This document shows, piece by piece, positions 1 to 11,300 of a DNA stretch of 64,000 nucleotides. The notes beneath the pieces are model-generated. The model was not told the DNA's origin. It ran no database searches and saw only the letters and a list, made by a program, of their open reading frames with translations. Position numbers and translations under genes: made by a program. The stretch's first letter is position 1; each line of letters begins with the position of its first letter. Source of the DNA: Micractinium sp. NFX-FRZ (taxonomy: Eukaryota; Chlorophyta; Trebouxiophyceae; Chlorellales; Chlorellaceae); contig JAPTJF010000344.1 in the NCBI GenBank assembly GCA_029339195.1, positions 1 to 64,000 of the forward strand, read 5' to 3'.

Positions 1-677
1 AGCGCTGGGCCATCGGGAAAGCGCTGGGCCAGCGTGGACGCTGATCAGCGCTGGTCAGCGCTGATTTAAAGTCCAGATGTGCCAGCCCGCCCATGCGGCT
101 GCCCACCACCGCGCCGGCCCTTGCCTGGGTGGCACGATAAGTGGAGGGATGCATCGGGGAAGGCTGCGCGCAGGTAGCTGTCATTGTGCCTGCGGGGCAG
201 CAGTTTATGCTCTTGCCCCAATGCGATGGCCGGCCTCACCTGAACGTTGAGCGCATGAATAGAGGGCGCTTTGGCTCCCGCGCCCCCTACGTTCTGGGAC
301 ATACAGATGAGCAGCGGGTCCGTGGCGTGCGGGTCCGCGAGAGGGGTGGCTACGGAGGGGTGCGGGGGAAGCAAGTTAATGATAGCCGCAGAGCACCGCA
401 GCAGGACAGTGGGGGCAGCTTTAGTAGCCTCCAGTATGTCGGTACCGGAGGCCAGGACCTCCTCCAAGGGGCCCAGTTCCGGCGGCTCCAGCAAGACCTG
501 CAACAGCTGGTACCACGCCAGGCCCCAGTTCTGTTGGGAGAGGGGCAGTTCGTCGTAGATAAGCTGCAGCAGGAACGGGAGCTGGGCTGCGGCAGCGGTA
601 GGCAGCGCTTGTGAGAAATAAATGTGCTCCTGGAGCTCGGCTTGCTGTCGGGGGGAGAGGGCCGTCCCGTCAATCAT
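1..677 (-). CDS. Edge-truncated gene of unknown function (5' part)
   Basis: The gene reads leftward and runs off the window. The clearest part is an exon at 677-240 that opens with ATG at 677 (MIDGTALSPRQQ) and encodes 146 residues. It is rich in Leu and Gln with helical character and ends in a good donor (CAG|GTGAGG). A downstream exon starting near 163 stays open in phase to base 1 (PSPMHPSTYRATQ). ATG 677 may instead be internal, because an acceptor-like TGCAG lies just upstream, so earlier exons could exist in 678-2500. I do not recognise the family; the Leu-rich stretches would fit an alpha-helical scaffold, but this is a guess. Exon 677-240 is fairly secure, the rest is weak. Confidence 0.45.
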
Positions 678-2528
678 CACTGCATGTGTGGGGGAGGGGC
701 GGGGATTGGCCCAATCGCAGGTGAGTGGTGGTGTGCCGTCCAGGGGCACGCGCGCACGGCGTCACTAACGTGCAGGGGTAGCAGGAGGGGAGACCAGGAG
801 CGGTGCACGCCCGCAGCACCAAGGGCATGGGGGCCCGCAGATCACAGCTGGCGCGGGCATAGCTGTGGCAGGCACGGCAGCGGGAAGCCGTGGGCGGGCA
901 GGCGTCCCCAGGCAGGCGGCGGCAGCAGGAAGGGGCGCAGCAAGTGGGCAGGTGCAGGCCTGGCACGGCACCTGCACATCGACGACGAGCGGCCAGTGGG
1001 CGGTGTGGGGGTAGCTCGCCTGACGCGGGAGCAGGGCGCGCGGGGGCACAGCAGACACCCAGGGATGCGGCGCGGCGCGTGAGGCGGCAGGCATGCACGT
1101 GGGGGCAGCTGGCGGAGCGTGGGGCAGAGGGGGAGGGTGCCCAGCTAAGAGTGACCGGCGGCGCGCTGACCTGCGGCTCGTGCAGGAGGCAGCACCAGCT
1201 GGACGATGGAAGCCTGCGGCGGCTCACGGCTTGGGCTAGGGAGGCAGGGGCATGTCGGCTTGCACGCGCTGAGAATGCGGAGGGGCCACGCCCGTAGGGC
1301 AGCCACCTGCTATTATCTGCAGTCCCATGGGGTGGGTGGGTGCCAGCAGTAGCGGAACTGGGAAGGGTGTTGTGTGGGCGCCTTGCAGGTGGTATCCGGC
1401 AGCTGTGTACACCTGCAGCACTATGGGCACTTGGGGCCAGCAGCTCATGGCCGGCATGGGCACAGCTGCGGTAAGTACAACAGTGGGGAGCTGCGGGGTG
1501 GGCAAACGGCACCACGCATGCGGCAGCAGTGATGGCGCGCAGCTGGTGGGCAGGCGCAGGCCTTGCATGGCACCCGATCACCAGCGGCGAGCGGCCGGCT
1601 GGCATGGCGGGGGGCAGCTCGTCTGGGGTGGGAGCCGGTGGCGCTGGGGCGAAGCCGTTCGCCTGGGGTGCCAGGTCGTGTATCCTGCGGCAGGGAGGCT
1701 CACGCTGGCGGGCGCACGAGCGGGCTGCGGCACGTGAGGTGTGTGCAGGCTGCAACACTGGGGGGCAAGGCGGCGCTGAGGTAGGCAGTGCTTCGGACGC
1801 CTGCAGTGGGGAGGTGGGTAGGGGGAGGCAGATCAATAGTGGGGACCGGCCAGGAAGCTGCTTGGGTGCAGGTTCACCACCGTGCCGCCCGGTCATCCGG
1901 CCCCCACAGGCGCAGCGTGCGTGCTCCACCGGACCCCGTACTTGGGGAGCAGCAGACGACGGAGCGTTACAGGGTCGGGCCGGCGACAATGAGCGTTCTG
2001 CGCCCGAGGAAAGATGTCCCCACCGGGGGGCGCACGGCACGGAGCGCATGGGGTCGTGCTCTGTGGTGCGTGGGGGGCAACGAAGCATAAACCAGGTGCG
2101 GGGGCTACGAAAGCAGGTGGGGGGGGAGATTGTGGCGTCCTGGAGGAAGCGCGGCATTGGGAAGGCGGCTGAAAAGAGGGCATGCGGGGCGGGGGAAACT
2201 ACCGGGGCGGGGCGGGGAGGAGTGGACGGGTCCAGCGGGGCGGAAGCACATGGGTGGGGCGATGGGGCGCTGGTGGGCAGGGCGGGCAGTGCCGGCGGGG
2301 TGGGGTGAGAGAACGTAGGGGAGTGGAGTGGGGTAGCATTCTGGGCCGGCGGAGAACAGGGAGCTGCATGCAGAGAAGTGGGGGCTCGAGGCTTAGAGAG
2401 CACTAAGGTATGTGTTAGGGTAGTTATGTCCAGGGAGGCAGTGGGGTTCGGGGTGAGGGGCCCCCGGCAGGCGGCGCCCGGCCGTGCTGTGCCAGGCCGG
2501 GGCGCACTGCCCGTGCATGCTATCTGCC
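678..2528. other. Intergenic region with internal duplication
   Basis: About 1.85 kb between two leftward genes. No ORF shows convincing protein character; the long minus-strand ORF crossing it is Cys/Pro/Arg/Ala-rich, as expected of a GC-rich shadow frame. A diverged repeat pair is visible (about 930-1020 and 1530-1620, both containing a tract of the form GTGGGCAGGYGCAGGCC). The region should hold the 3' UTR of the RRM-like gene and the promoter, or missing 5' exons, of the left-edge gene. Confidence 0.5.
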
Positions 2529-4516
2529 TTAGTGTTTGGGCTTCTTGCACTGCTTGAAGCCCTTCAGCACGGGCGCAGCCTCGCGCTGCACCCAGACCAG
2601 CGGGGGCTGCTGCACTGGTGGCCGCTTCTCCGCTGCTTTGGTAATCTGCTCGTCCGTGCGGTCGGCCGGGCACATCACCCGCACCGGCACCCCCATGATT
2701 TCCAGCACCTTGCCTGTGCGGGCGGCCAGCAGGGTGTGCAGCGCCGCCGCGCTGGGCAGCTCGATGAAGCAGTAGTCCTGGCAGCGGCCCTTGTTGGGGC
2801 CGCTTTTGTGGCGGCCCTGAGCCATGCGGCTGCGGTCGTCTGCCCAGGGGGTGTCGGGGAAGCCCAGCAGCCGTGCAAGGGCCGCCAGCAGCCACAGCTG
2901 GTCCTGTATGGGCAGCACAGGAGCAGTTGGGGTGGCGAGGCGGCAGAGCACGGGTGAGACAGCGTGGCATAAAGGGGAGTGTGCTGCGGGTGAGGGGCGG
3001 CAGGTGCTGAGTGGGCAGTATCAGCAGGATGCGCACAGCGGTACCGCAGGCAGTACCATGCTTCCCGTGAGCGCATACTACTGCACCGGAGGAACATCCA
3101 ACGGCTCTGCTGGTGGCCGCCGCCCAGAGAGCAGTGCGCGGGTGGGTGCTGCCTGCCCTGTCATGCACGTTCCTGACCTGGGAGGAGAGCCGGAAGGTGT
3201 CGTTGGCGTACGCCGCCACGTCGGCCAGCATGCGTGCCATGGGCGCGCCGCGCAGCATGGACAGGATGGGTTTGATGAAGACCATGACGGTGGTGGAGTC
3301 ATTCAGGCGGGGGGGGGCCGGCGGCAGGGTCACGCACCCGCTGCACCCGGATGGGCTGCACCTCGTCACCAATTTTGACCCAATACATGCCCGGCTCCAC
3401 CTCCTTCCCCGCGGGCGTGAGGTTGCCATTGGAGAGCTTGGCTGCCGCCGACGGCAGCAGCAGCAGCGCTGTGCACTCTGGCAGGTCAATGTCGGTGGAG
3501 GCGTACGCAGCGCCGGCTTCGCGCAGCAGGCCCTTGTTGACGCTGAGCAGGTCAAACTGCAGAGCTGCCGCCAGGTCGTGACTCCCCGCTTCAGCCAGCT
3601 GGCGGCCCAGCAGGCAGAGCACCCGGATGCAGCCGGTCTGCCCGTGCTTCATAAAGAGCCTAGAGATGAAGCGGCACGCCACCATGGCGACGTCGGGGCC
3701 GCTCAGCGGGTGCTCGCCCGGGTGGCGCAGGATGATGGCTGCTCCGGTGATCACGTCAGACTTCCTGGGCAGCGGGGAGGCCTCAACCTCAACCTCACAT
3801 TCGAGGAAGCGAGTGCCGTCGCACAGCTGGTCGGCCACCTCGGAGCTGCACGGCGGGGGCGGTGGAGTGCGGGCATGGCGGGGAGGAGCAATGTAATGGC
3901 ATGGGCCTGGTGAGATCGCGTAGGTGGCGCCGTGAGTGGGGCTCACGGCAGGCAATGAGTGGCTGGGAAAGGGAAGCGCGGAGGCAGCAAGCGTGCGCGT
4001 GGCCACTGCCAGCAGGGCGGCAAGCAGGAGGCAGATGCTGAATTGCAGGTGGTGGGCAGCCCGCCTGTGGCTGAACACGAGGCCTATGTTAGCATGCCCC
4101 CTCACAAATGCTTGCCTGCTCAGTGCTACCAGCGCGCGGTCGGAGGCGACGCCGGAGGCGTGGTTGATGACAGACACCTGGGCGCCCTCGATGCCGTTGG
4201 CTGTAAGCACCTCCTCAATGTGAGCCTCCGCCGCCTCGCTGGACATGCCGCCAGTTGCCAGGCCCCCAACATACAAAATGTGGATGATTGCCTGGGCGTA
4301 AAAGGCAAGGGTGTGGGCCCACACGCCGCCGTTGCTGAACTGGTGCGAGGGGAAGTTGGCCGGAAGCGGCGTGCGGAGGCGGTGGAACTCTGCAGCCTGT
4401 GCGACGTGCTCGGGGTTGGGGTGCTCTGGCAGCATCTGGCTGATGGCCTGGTGGGCCAGCGTGGGGTCCGGCAGCGGTGTGTTGAGCGCTTCTTCCATGT
4501 CTGGGGCGTCCTCCAT
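2529..4516 (-). CDS. RRM-like RNA-binding protein, three exons, apparent frameshift
   Basis: Exons are 4516-4116, 3845-3178 and 2903-2529 (stop TAA). The first intron uses a GC donor (CAG|GCAAGC); phases fit (2, then 0). Exon 1 carries an RNP2-like strand (HILYVGGL), followed by a helix and a strand ending RALVAL. Exon 2 continues EVADQLCDGTRF and a beta-4-like strand, so one RRM spans residues of about 75-170. Exon 3 has a second RRM-like stretch (GRCQDYCFIELPSAAALHTL) and a Lys-rich end (KGFKQCKKPKH). Within exon 2 a run of nine C (nine G on the plus strand, 3309-3317) shifts the frame: removing one base restores continuous coding to give about 480 aa, whereas as written a TGA follows almost at once. 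The likely role is RNA binding or processing; the exact family is not recognised. Start ATG 4516 lies 246 bp from the divergent ABC gene. Confidence 0.65.
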
Positions 4517-4762
4517 CTGCGGAGATCGGAGCGTGGGATCGGGCAGGTACCGCTCAATTCTTTGTTCAGAGGGGAGGGAAGACCACACCAGGATGCAAGC
4601 AGAGGATGGAGAATGCGCCAGCTGCTGGAGGAACACAAGCCAGCTAGGCCGGCAGCACTCGCAGCACGGTCCCGACTCGCTTGTTTCTTGCTTTGCTCGT
4701 GTGCCTGCACCCTGAGCAGACCGAAATTCGAGTACAAGTGGCCAAGACGCTCTCTCTTATCA
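4517..4762. promoter_or_regulatory. Short divergent promoter region
   Basis: Only 246 bp separate the start codons of the leftward RRM-like gene (4516) and the rightward ABC ATPase (4763), so both promoters and both 5' UTRs must share this stretch. No TATA box or known element was recognised. Confidence 0.45.
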
Positions 4763-5568
4763 ATGCCGCGAGTTTGCACAGCGCCTGCCGCCCTGGCGCA
4801 GCGGCAGCAGCCTAGCGCCGCAACATCGGTCGCGCATGGCCTCCAGGCAGCAGTTAACGCAGCATCAGCGGCCCGATGGGCCCAACCAGCCGGCAGCAGG
4901 TGGCGGCAGGCGGCGGCTGCACCTGGGCGCAGCAGTGGCACTGTCGCGCTTGCCGCTGCTTCCAGCAGCGCCGCCATCAGCGTGAACGACGTAGACCTCA
5001 CGTTCACAGGGCGGGGCATCAGCAAGAAGGTGGGGCGCCTCTGAAGAGGGCATGCAGTGCACCAGGACGTGTGCCGGTGTGCGAAGCAGTCATCACGCCA
5101 CTGCACCCGCACCTGCGCCTGCTTGCTGCCCCTCCCTTTGACTGTCCGTGCCTTCCCTTGCTCCCTCCGGGGGCCCTGCAGGTGCTGGAGGCTGCTACCC
5201 TTGAAGTCCCGCGGGGCTCTTTCCACATGCTGCTGGGCGCCAACGGATGCGGCAAGTTGCCTCTGCCGCCGCTGCCGCCGCCTGCTGCTGATCGCCACGG
5301 TGGCATGTGCGCTTTGTGGCCAGTTGCGTGCGTGGCGGCAGCTGAGTCCCTCATATTGCCCCTGCCACACATCTCGCAAGTTCTAGCATGCCTCCTGGTG
5401 TGGTAAGCTGCCCTGCCCTGCCCACTCCACCTCACCAGCACTATCACCCATGACCCTCACCCCCACCCCCGCCTTGCATTGCATTGCATATTGCAGGCAA
5501 GTCCACCCTGCTGCGCGTGCTGGCCGGCCTCTTCCGGCCCGACGCAGGGCAGGTGCACGGTGAGGATA

Positions 5569-5615
<47 letters not shown>

Positions 5616-7714
5616 CCCAGGGAAGGGGCTGGGGAGTGCCTGTGCAGGGGAGGGGCTGGGGATGCCTCTGCCCATATGTTCAGGCTCTGTCCGTTTCTTA
5701 CCTCCACGGGTCGCCCTTTCTTCCCTTCCCCTCCCTCCACTGCAGTGGACGCCCCCTGTGCGTTTGTGTTTCAGAATCCGGACCACCAGGTGGTGATGCC
5801 CACGGTGGCAGCTGACGTGGCGTTTGGGCTGGGCAGGTGGGCAAAGAAGATGTGGGCTGGGCAGCTTGTGGGAGGTGGGGATTGAAGCTGGGAGGTCGGA
5901 TGTAGGCTGGGCAGCTGGGCGAGGGAGGGTTTGGGGCTGGCCTGGGCAGCTGGATGCAGATGTGGCGTTTGGGCTGGTGAGGGGCAGGTGAGGGGGGGCA
6001 GGAGGGGGGCAGGAGGGGGCACGGTGGCAGCAGGGGGATGCACCCCCGGTGCGGGGGGCATCATGGGTGGGAAGCTGCACCTGCCACTCTGCCAGAACCT
6101 CTCTTGCCCCCCTCACAACTCCACGAGTACCAGCAGTCCCCAGAGGGGTGCACCCTGCACCCATTTCCTTCGGTAAGATTCCCCTCTCGCCTCCCCTCTC
6201 ACATCACCCGCAGGTACCAGCTGTCCCCAGCGGACGTGCATGCCGTGGTGCAACACTCGCTAGCGCAGGTGGCTGGGCGGCAGGCTGGGGCATGCAGCAG
6301 GGCTGGGGTGGGCGGGTTGCTGTGTTGCAGCTGCGTATGGCCGGCCCCGTGTGGACACAATCCTGTAGCCTCGAACAAGTGCTTGCTCACATCCTGTGGC
6401 CGCTGCAACACGCCTGCCCAGCACCCCATGTTGACCTCACCCTCCGCTCCTTGTCCACCGCCCCACTCTCTGTGCATGGGTACTTGTTTCCAGAGTGTCT
6501 GAGGCCCCACCTATCCACTGACACTGACCTGGCCACTACTGCTGCAGTTTTCTGCCTCTCTCCCTCTGTCTGCAGGGTGCCCCGCTCTGGATGTGTGCCC
6601 CCTTCTCACCCTCTCTCCCCATCAGCCTCCCACTGTTCGTCCCTGCCCTTCCATAAAGGGATTGCTTCCCGCCACCCCCCCGCAGGTGGGCCTGTCCGAG
6701 TTTGCGGAGCGCCCCACCAGCAGCCTGAGCGGCGGGCAGAAGCAGCGGGTTGCCATCGCCGGCGCGCTGGCAGAGTGCCCCCGGGTGAGGCGCGTGCATT
6801 CCTTCTTTCCTTCCTTTTGCATTGCGATCTGGGGCCCTGGGCGCTCCCAGGTTCCACTTCCCCTGGCGCGTGCGGTGTGGCGTGGGCCGCCTTTGGGTCT
6901 GGTGGCCTCAAGCGCCAACTTCCCCAGAGTGTGAGCCTGCCTCCTCAGCCTGGGAGGGTCCTCAAACTGGCTGTACCTTCTGCCTGATGCACAGCCCTCA
7001 CGGGAGCTCCCGCTAGGCAACTCGCGATGCTCTTGGCTGTGCCGCATCGCCTTGCGTCCCTGCGCCTGCTGTGACACCCTCGTGCACGTCGCAGGTGCTG
7101 TTGCTTGACGAGTTGACCACGTTTCTGGACTACGAGGACCAGGAGAATGTGCTGCAGTGCGTGAGGAGCATCGTGGACCGCAGCAGGCAGGAGCAGGCGC
7201 AGCAGCTGCAGGCAGCGTTGCCGGCAAGTAGCAGCAGCGGCGGCAGCAGCAGCAGCAGCAGTAGCGGCGGCAGTGCGGAGGGTGGGGCGGCGGCGGGTGT
7301 GACGGCACTGTGGGTCACTCATCGGCTGGAGGAGCTGCAGTATGCAGACAGCGTCAGGTGGGGGACTGGGCACCTGGTGTGCAGGCAGAGTGAACCAGTC
7401 AGTCGTAGTGGGTAGTTACGGGCTGGAAGGCGGGTAGTGGAGGGCTTGTGCTGTGGCAGTTGTGCATTGCAGCCAAGTGTGTGCACCGGTTCTTGGTACT
7501 GGCAGGTGGGGAAGGGAGTGGGCCAGGGGCACTCGGCTGGTGCATCTGGAAGAGCACTCCTTTGTGGAGGGACAGCGTCACACCCCGACTTCACCCGTTT
7601 CCTCTCCGCTCACCCGCACCTCCCTGCAGCTACATGGACGGCGGGCGCATCGCGTTCAGCGGTACACCCCAGGAGATGAGGCGGTACATGCGGCGGCTGG
7701 GGGCGGTTCTCTGA
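4763..7714 (+). CDS. ABCI10: Plastid ABC transporter ATP-binding protein (ABCI10/CbiO-like)
   Basis: Eight exons give 330 aa: 4763-5029, 5182-5251, 5497-5559, 5746-5836, 6214-6268, 6686-6784, 7095-7357 and 7630-7714. All phases close. Residues 1-75 are Ala/Gln/Ser-rich with Arg, like a chloroplast transit peptide. The ATPase core is complete: Walker A GANGCGKST (108-116), Q-loop FQNPDHQ, signature LSGGQKQR, Walker B VLLLDE with D-loop TFLD, and H-loop WVTH. This layout is that of single-domain ECF/CbiO-type ATPases; in plants the match is ABC transporter I family member 10, which would energise an inner-envelope importer with ABCI11/ABCI12-type partners (not seen here). Intron 2 has a GC donor (GCAAGT) and splits the Walker A codons. 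An unusual insert of about 40 residues, Ser/Gly-rich, sits between the D-loop and the H-loop. Intron 3 starts with a TGCC microsatellite. Confidence 0.93.
5573..5619. repeat. (TGCC)n microsatellite in ABCI10 intron 3
   Basis: About eleven uninterrupted 4-bp units lie directly after the donor of exon 3 in the ABC ATPase gene. Such tracts can vary in length between strains. Confidence 0.9.
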
Positions 7715-8381
7715 GGCGGCGGCGCCTGCCCGTCCCCGTTGCCGCGCATGCCCCATTGGCGTGCGTGCTGTGCATGGAAACGGAGTGCTGATCCCTGCTG
7801 TGCATGCCGCGACTCTGTCCTGGTTCTTTGAAGTCCCTGCTGCGGTGGACTCGTACGGTAGGGGCGACCCCTACCCTAACCCTGCTATACCCTATCGCCA
7901 TTGCTGGCATGCAGCCCTGAGCCGGCACAGGTGTAATTCACTGCCTGCTGCCGTCAGCTGTGAATGCCTGCACCGCCCATCCCTCCCACACATGTATCAC
8001 ATGTATATGTAACACTTCTGCCTGCCGACGCAAGGCAGCAACAGGCAAAACACCTAGCACCACGGCAGGTGCGAGAGCGCGCAGTGAGAATGGGAGAATA
8101 CGTGTGGTGGGGACAACATCCAGAATTGGAGCAAGAATACTAAAAATAGGAGGAGAGGGTCTGCAAAAGGGGCATGCTGTGATGGTTGATGCAGGCAGTG
8201 CCGGAAAGCTTGAAGGAAGGCGGGATGCAGCACAAGCTGACCGGCCAGAGCTGAGCCGAGCTCTCGAGTTGATGCGCCAATACACACACCCCGCCAGCTC
8301 ATCGCCACGTGGTCGGAACCGCATTGCCAGCTCCGCAGCGCCAGGCAGGCACACATTGGTTGCCAGCTCAGCACTCCCGCC
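7715..8381. other. Convergent 3' flanks with TGTAA motifs
   Basis: Intergenic space between the ends of the ABC ATPase (+) and the DUF3754 gene (-). TGTAA, the common green-algal poly(A) motif, occurs on the plus strand at 7932-7936 and again near 8006-8010, suitable for the ABC gene. A short telomere-like CCCTA-rich stretch lies at about 7862-7890. No coding signal was found. Confidence 0.5.
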
Positions 8382-11300
8382 TCACGACAGCACCCGGCTG
8401 ATGCGGCGGAACACGCCCCGCACCCCCTTGCCGCTCTTCTGCCCGCTGCCGCCGCCAGCAGGGGAGACGGCCGGCACGCGAGTTGCCTCTACCGGCTTGC
8501 GAGGCGCAGAGAGGGAGCGGCCCAAAGCGGCGCCGCCAAATGCGGCTGCCTTGCCGGCGGCGCCGGCCACCATGCCGGCGGCGGCGTCCGCCACAGAGGA
8601 AGCCTCAGCCAGGATGCTCTTGGTGCTGCCCTGCACAGGTGGGTGGCCGGGTGACCAATACAACAGTTTCAGCAGGCGTGCACGGGAGGGTGGCCAAACA
8701 CGAGAGGCCGGCCCCGCCAGGACGCTCTTGGTGCTGCCCTGCTCTGCCCCTGGGCTGCTGCTGCGAAGGCATGAAGGGGCAGCAGGCAAGCCGCCACCCT
8801 TCAGCGGTACAGGCTGTACCTTGCAGCATCCGTACCTTGAAGTCGTAGATGGAGTCGAACACGTCGTCCAGCTTCTTCAGAGCTTCCGGCAGCGGTACCG
8901 CGCTCAGCATGCCGCCGCTGGCCTCGCTGGCCAGCTCCCACTTGAGCAGAGCGGGCAGCGCCTGCGTGGCGGGGTCGGAATACAAAGTGTAAGGGATGAA
9001 GGATGTGAAATATAGGATGAGGGAGGCAGGAGCAGCGCCCGAATAAGCTGAGCTGGCATGGCAGCAGCTGGGGGTGGAGGGTGGGGGGTGGGGAGAGGAG
9101 GCAGTTGCCGCAGGCTTGGTGTACACTGATGTGGGGCCCCTACCTTTGGTCCTAGCCAGCCTTTTCACTCAGCCCGATCACACGCCCACCGCCTGCCCCC
9201 GTTTCTTTCTATCCCACAACCCACCGCCTGCCCTGCCCTGCCCCCTTCCCTGCAGCTGCCCCGCTGCCCACCTCCTCGCAGCCAAAGTCGATCTTGCAGC
9301 CAAACTGGTGGGACAGCAGGCCCTCGCACGCCTCGTCCAGCTGGTCGGCTGCAGGGTGGATACAGGAGCAACATGGTAAAGGGCAGGGAAGGGAAGTCGA
9401 AAGTGCAGAGGGGAGGCACGCACTGAAGCCCTCCCACGTCTCTTCCAGCTGGTCGGCTGCAGTGAGTGGAGCTGGCTGCAGTAAGTGGAGCGGAACGGGT
9501 AACGAGAGAAGGGGCAGGATGAGGAGAGGAGAAGCAGCGCCCAGCAAGTGCTTGCAGGCCTGGCACTTGACACCTGCCTGCATCTTTTGGCTGCTGACCA
9601 GAACACATTCCGCCCTGTTCTTGCTCAGACCCCTGCCCGCGGCCTCTGCAGGCAGTGCTGCCGGTGCAACTGCCCCTCCTGCCCCCCGGCCCCTTCTGCC
9701 CCGCTTCTCATTCGCTTCTGCTTCACCTGCGGCAGGCGTCACGACCGGCCACGTGCCCCTGCCCACCTGTGACCCCCCCCCCCCCCTGCCCACCGCCGAC
9801 ATTGCTGCTGCCCTGCCCCCTGCCCTCCCTGCCTCCGGCCCTCCCTGCCCCGCCCTTCCCCTCCCTCTCTGCCCCTTCTATTCCCTTGCAACTGCCTCGC
9901 CTGCCTGCAGCGTCCAACTGTTGAGCAGCACACCTTCCGCCTTGCCCCCGCCCCGCCCCGCCCTGCCCCTGCTCGCATTACACAGCCCCACCCCGCCCCG
10001 CCCCGCCCCGCCCCGCCCCGCCAGTCTCACCCGTCAGCGGCTTCTGGCTGTTGAGCAGCACGCAGTAGCAGACAAAGATCTCACGCATGCGCTGCCTGCA
10101 GGGGGTGGGGGCAGCCAAGGCAGTGGCGGCAGGCGGAGCAGGGCTATGAGCAGAGGCAGAGCCAGAGCGGGCAAAAGGAACCAGCGGAATCTCCCGAGGT
10201 CCGCGCGCATGAGCTGCCTGTGCGGGGCGGGTGGGGTGGGGGAGCAAGGGGCAGGCAGCACGGTGGGAAGTGCTCAGCACCCAACCCACCCCCCGACCAC
10301 GCCCACCCCGCCATGCATGGTCAATTCACCTGCACACGCTGTCCACCAGGCTGTTGAGCACGGTGGCGCCGCTGCCCACGGTGCGCTCGTACAGCATCTG
10401 CCAGGGCAGGGAGAGTAGGCATGGGGGGATTCAAGCAAATACAGACTTGAATTGGTGACTGATGAGGTGGCGCCGCTGCCCGCGGTGCGCGCACACAGCA
10501 TCTGCAGGGTGCAGCGGAACTGTGGGAGATGCTGCAGAGTTGTGTTGTTTGGTGAGCGATACACATACTGCCGCTGCCCACGCATGCACTCGTGGGAGCC
10601 ACTTGAACTTTAAAAAAAACGGCGCACATATCAGGGCACACGCCCACCTTGCCCATGGTGTGCTCGATCTGCATCTTTTGGGCCTGGGCGCTGGCATACA
10701 CCTGATGGGGCGCAGGGGGGCATGTGCAGAACGTAAGGGGGGGAAAGGCGGGGGCAGGAGGCATCTGCATGATGACGTGGTAGTGAGGTGCGCGTGTTGG
10801 CCGGCCGTCACGCCCAGGAGGGCGGCGGACCCCTCCGCCTGCAATGGAAGCGGCTGCTTGGCAGCGTTGCGAACCCAAAGTTTGTAGGCTGCACGAACAT
10901 AACCCCTAAACAGCCCTAAACCCTAAAACCTAAACCCCAAAACCCTAATGATTACCCAGCACCGGCCGTCCGGGCACACAGCCAGGCAACCTGTAGGCCC
11001 GCCTGACCATCTTAGCGTCCCAGCACGCACAGATACCGTGAATACCCCGCTCCCGACCAGACCAGAACAACAAGGGGGACTGCACAAGGACACACAGCAC
11101 AGCCACAGCAAGGGGACGCTGAAACCGGGCACACAAGAAGCAGGGGAAGTGTTCGAGTCATACCTGCGCGGCGCGGCCGCCCAGCAGTGAGATGCCGGTG
11201 TAGGCTGCCGTCAGGTCCAGCATCTTGTCGTCCTTGCCCTTCTTCAGGGCTGCAGGGAAGCAGACAAAGGGGCACGACACGTGAAGAGGGGGAGAAAGGG

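Noticed and set aside
670..3555. 961-codon open frame on the minus strand
   Set aside because: It runs through the RRM-like gene in a wrong frame, has Cys/Pro/Arg/Ala-rich composition without motifs, and is the expected product of GC-rich DNA with few stop codons.
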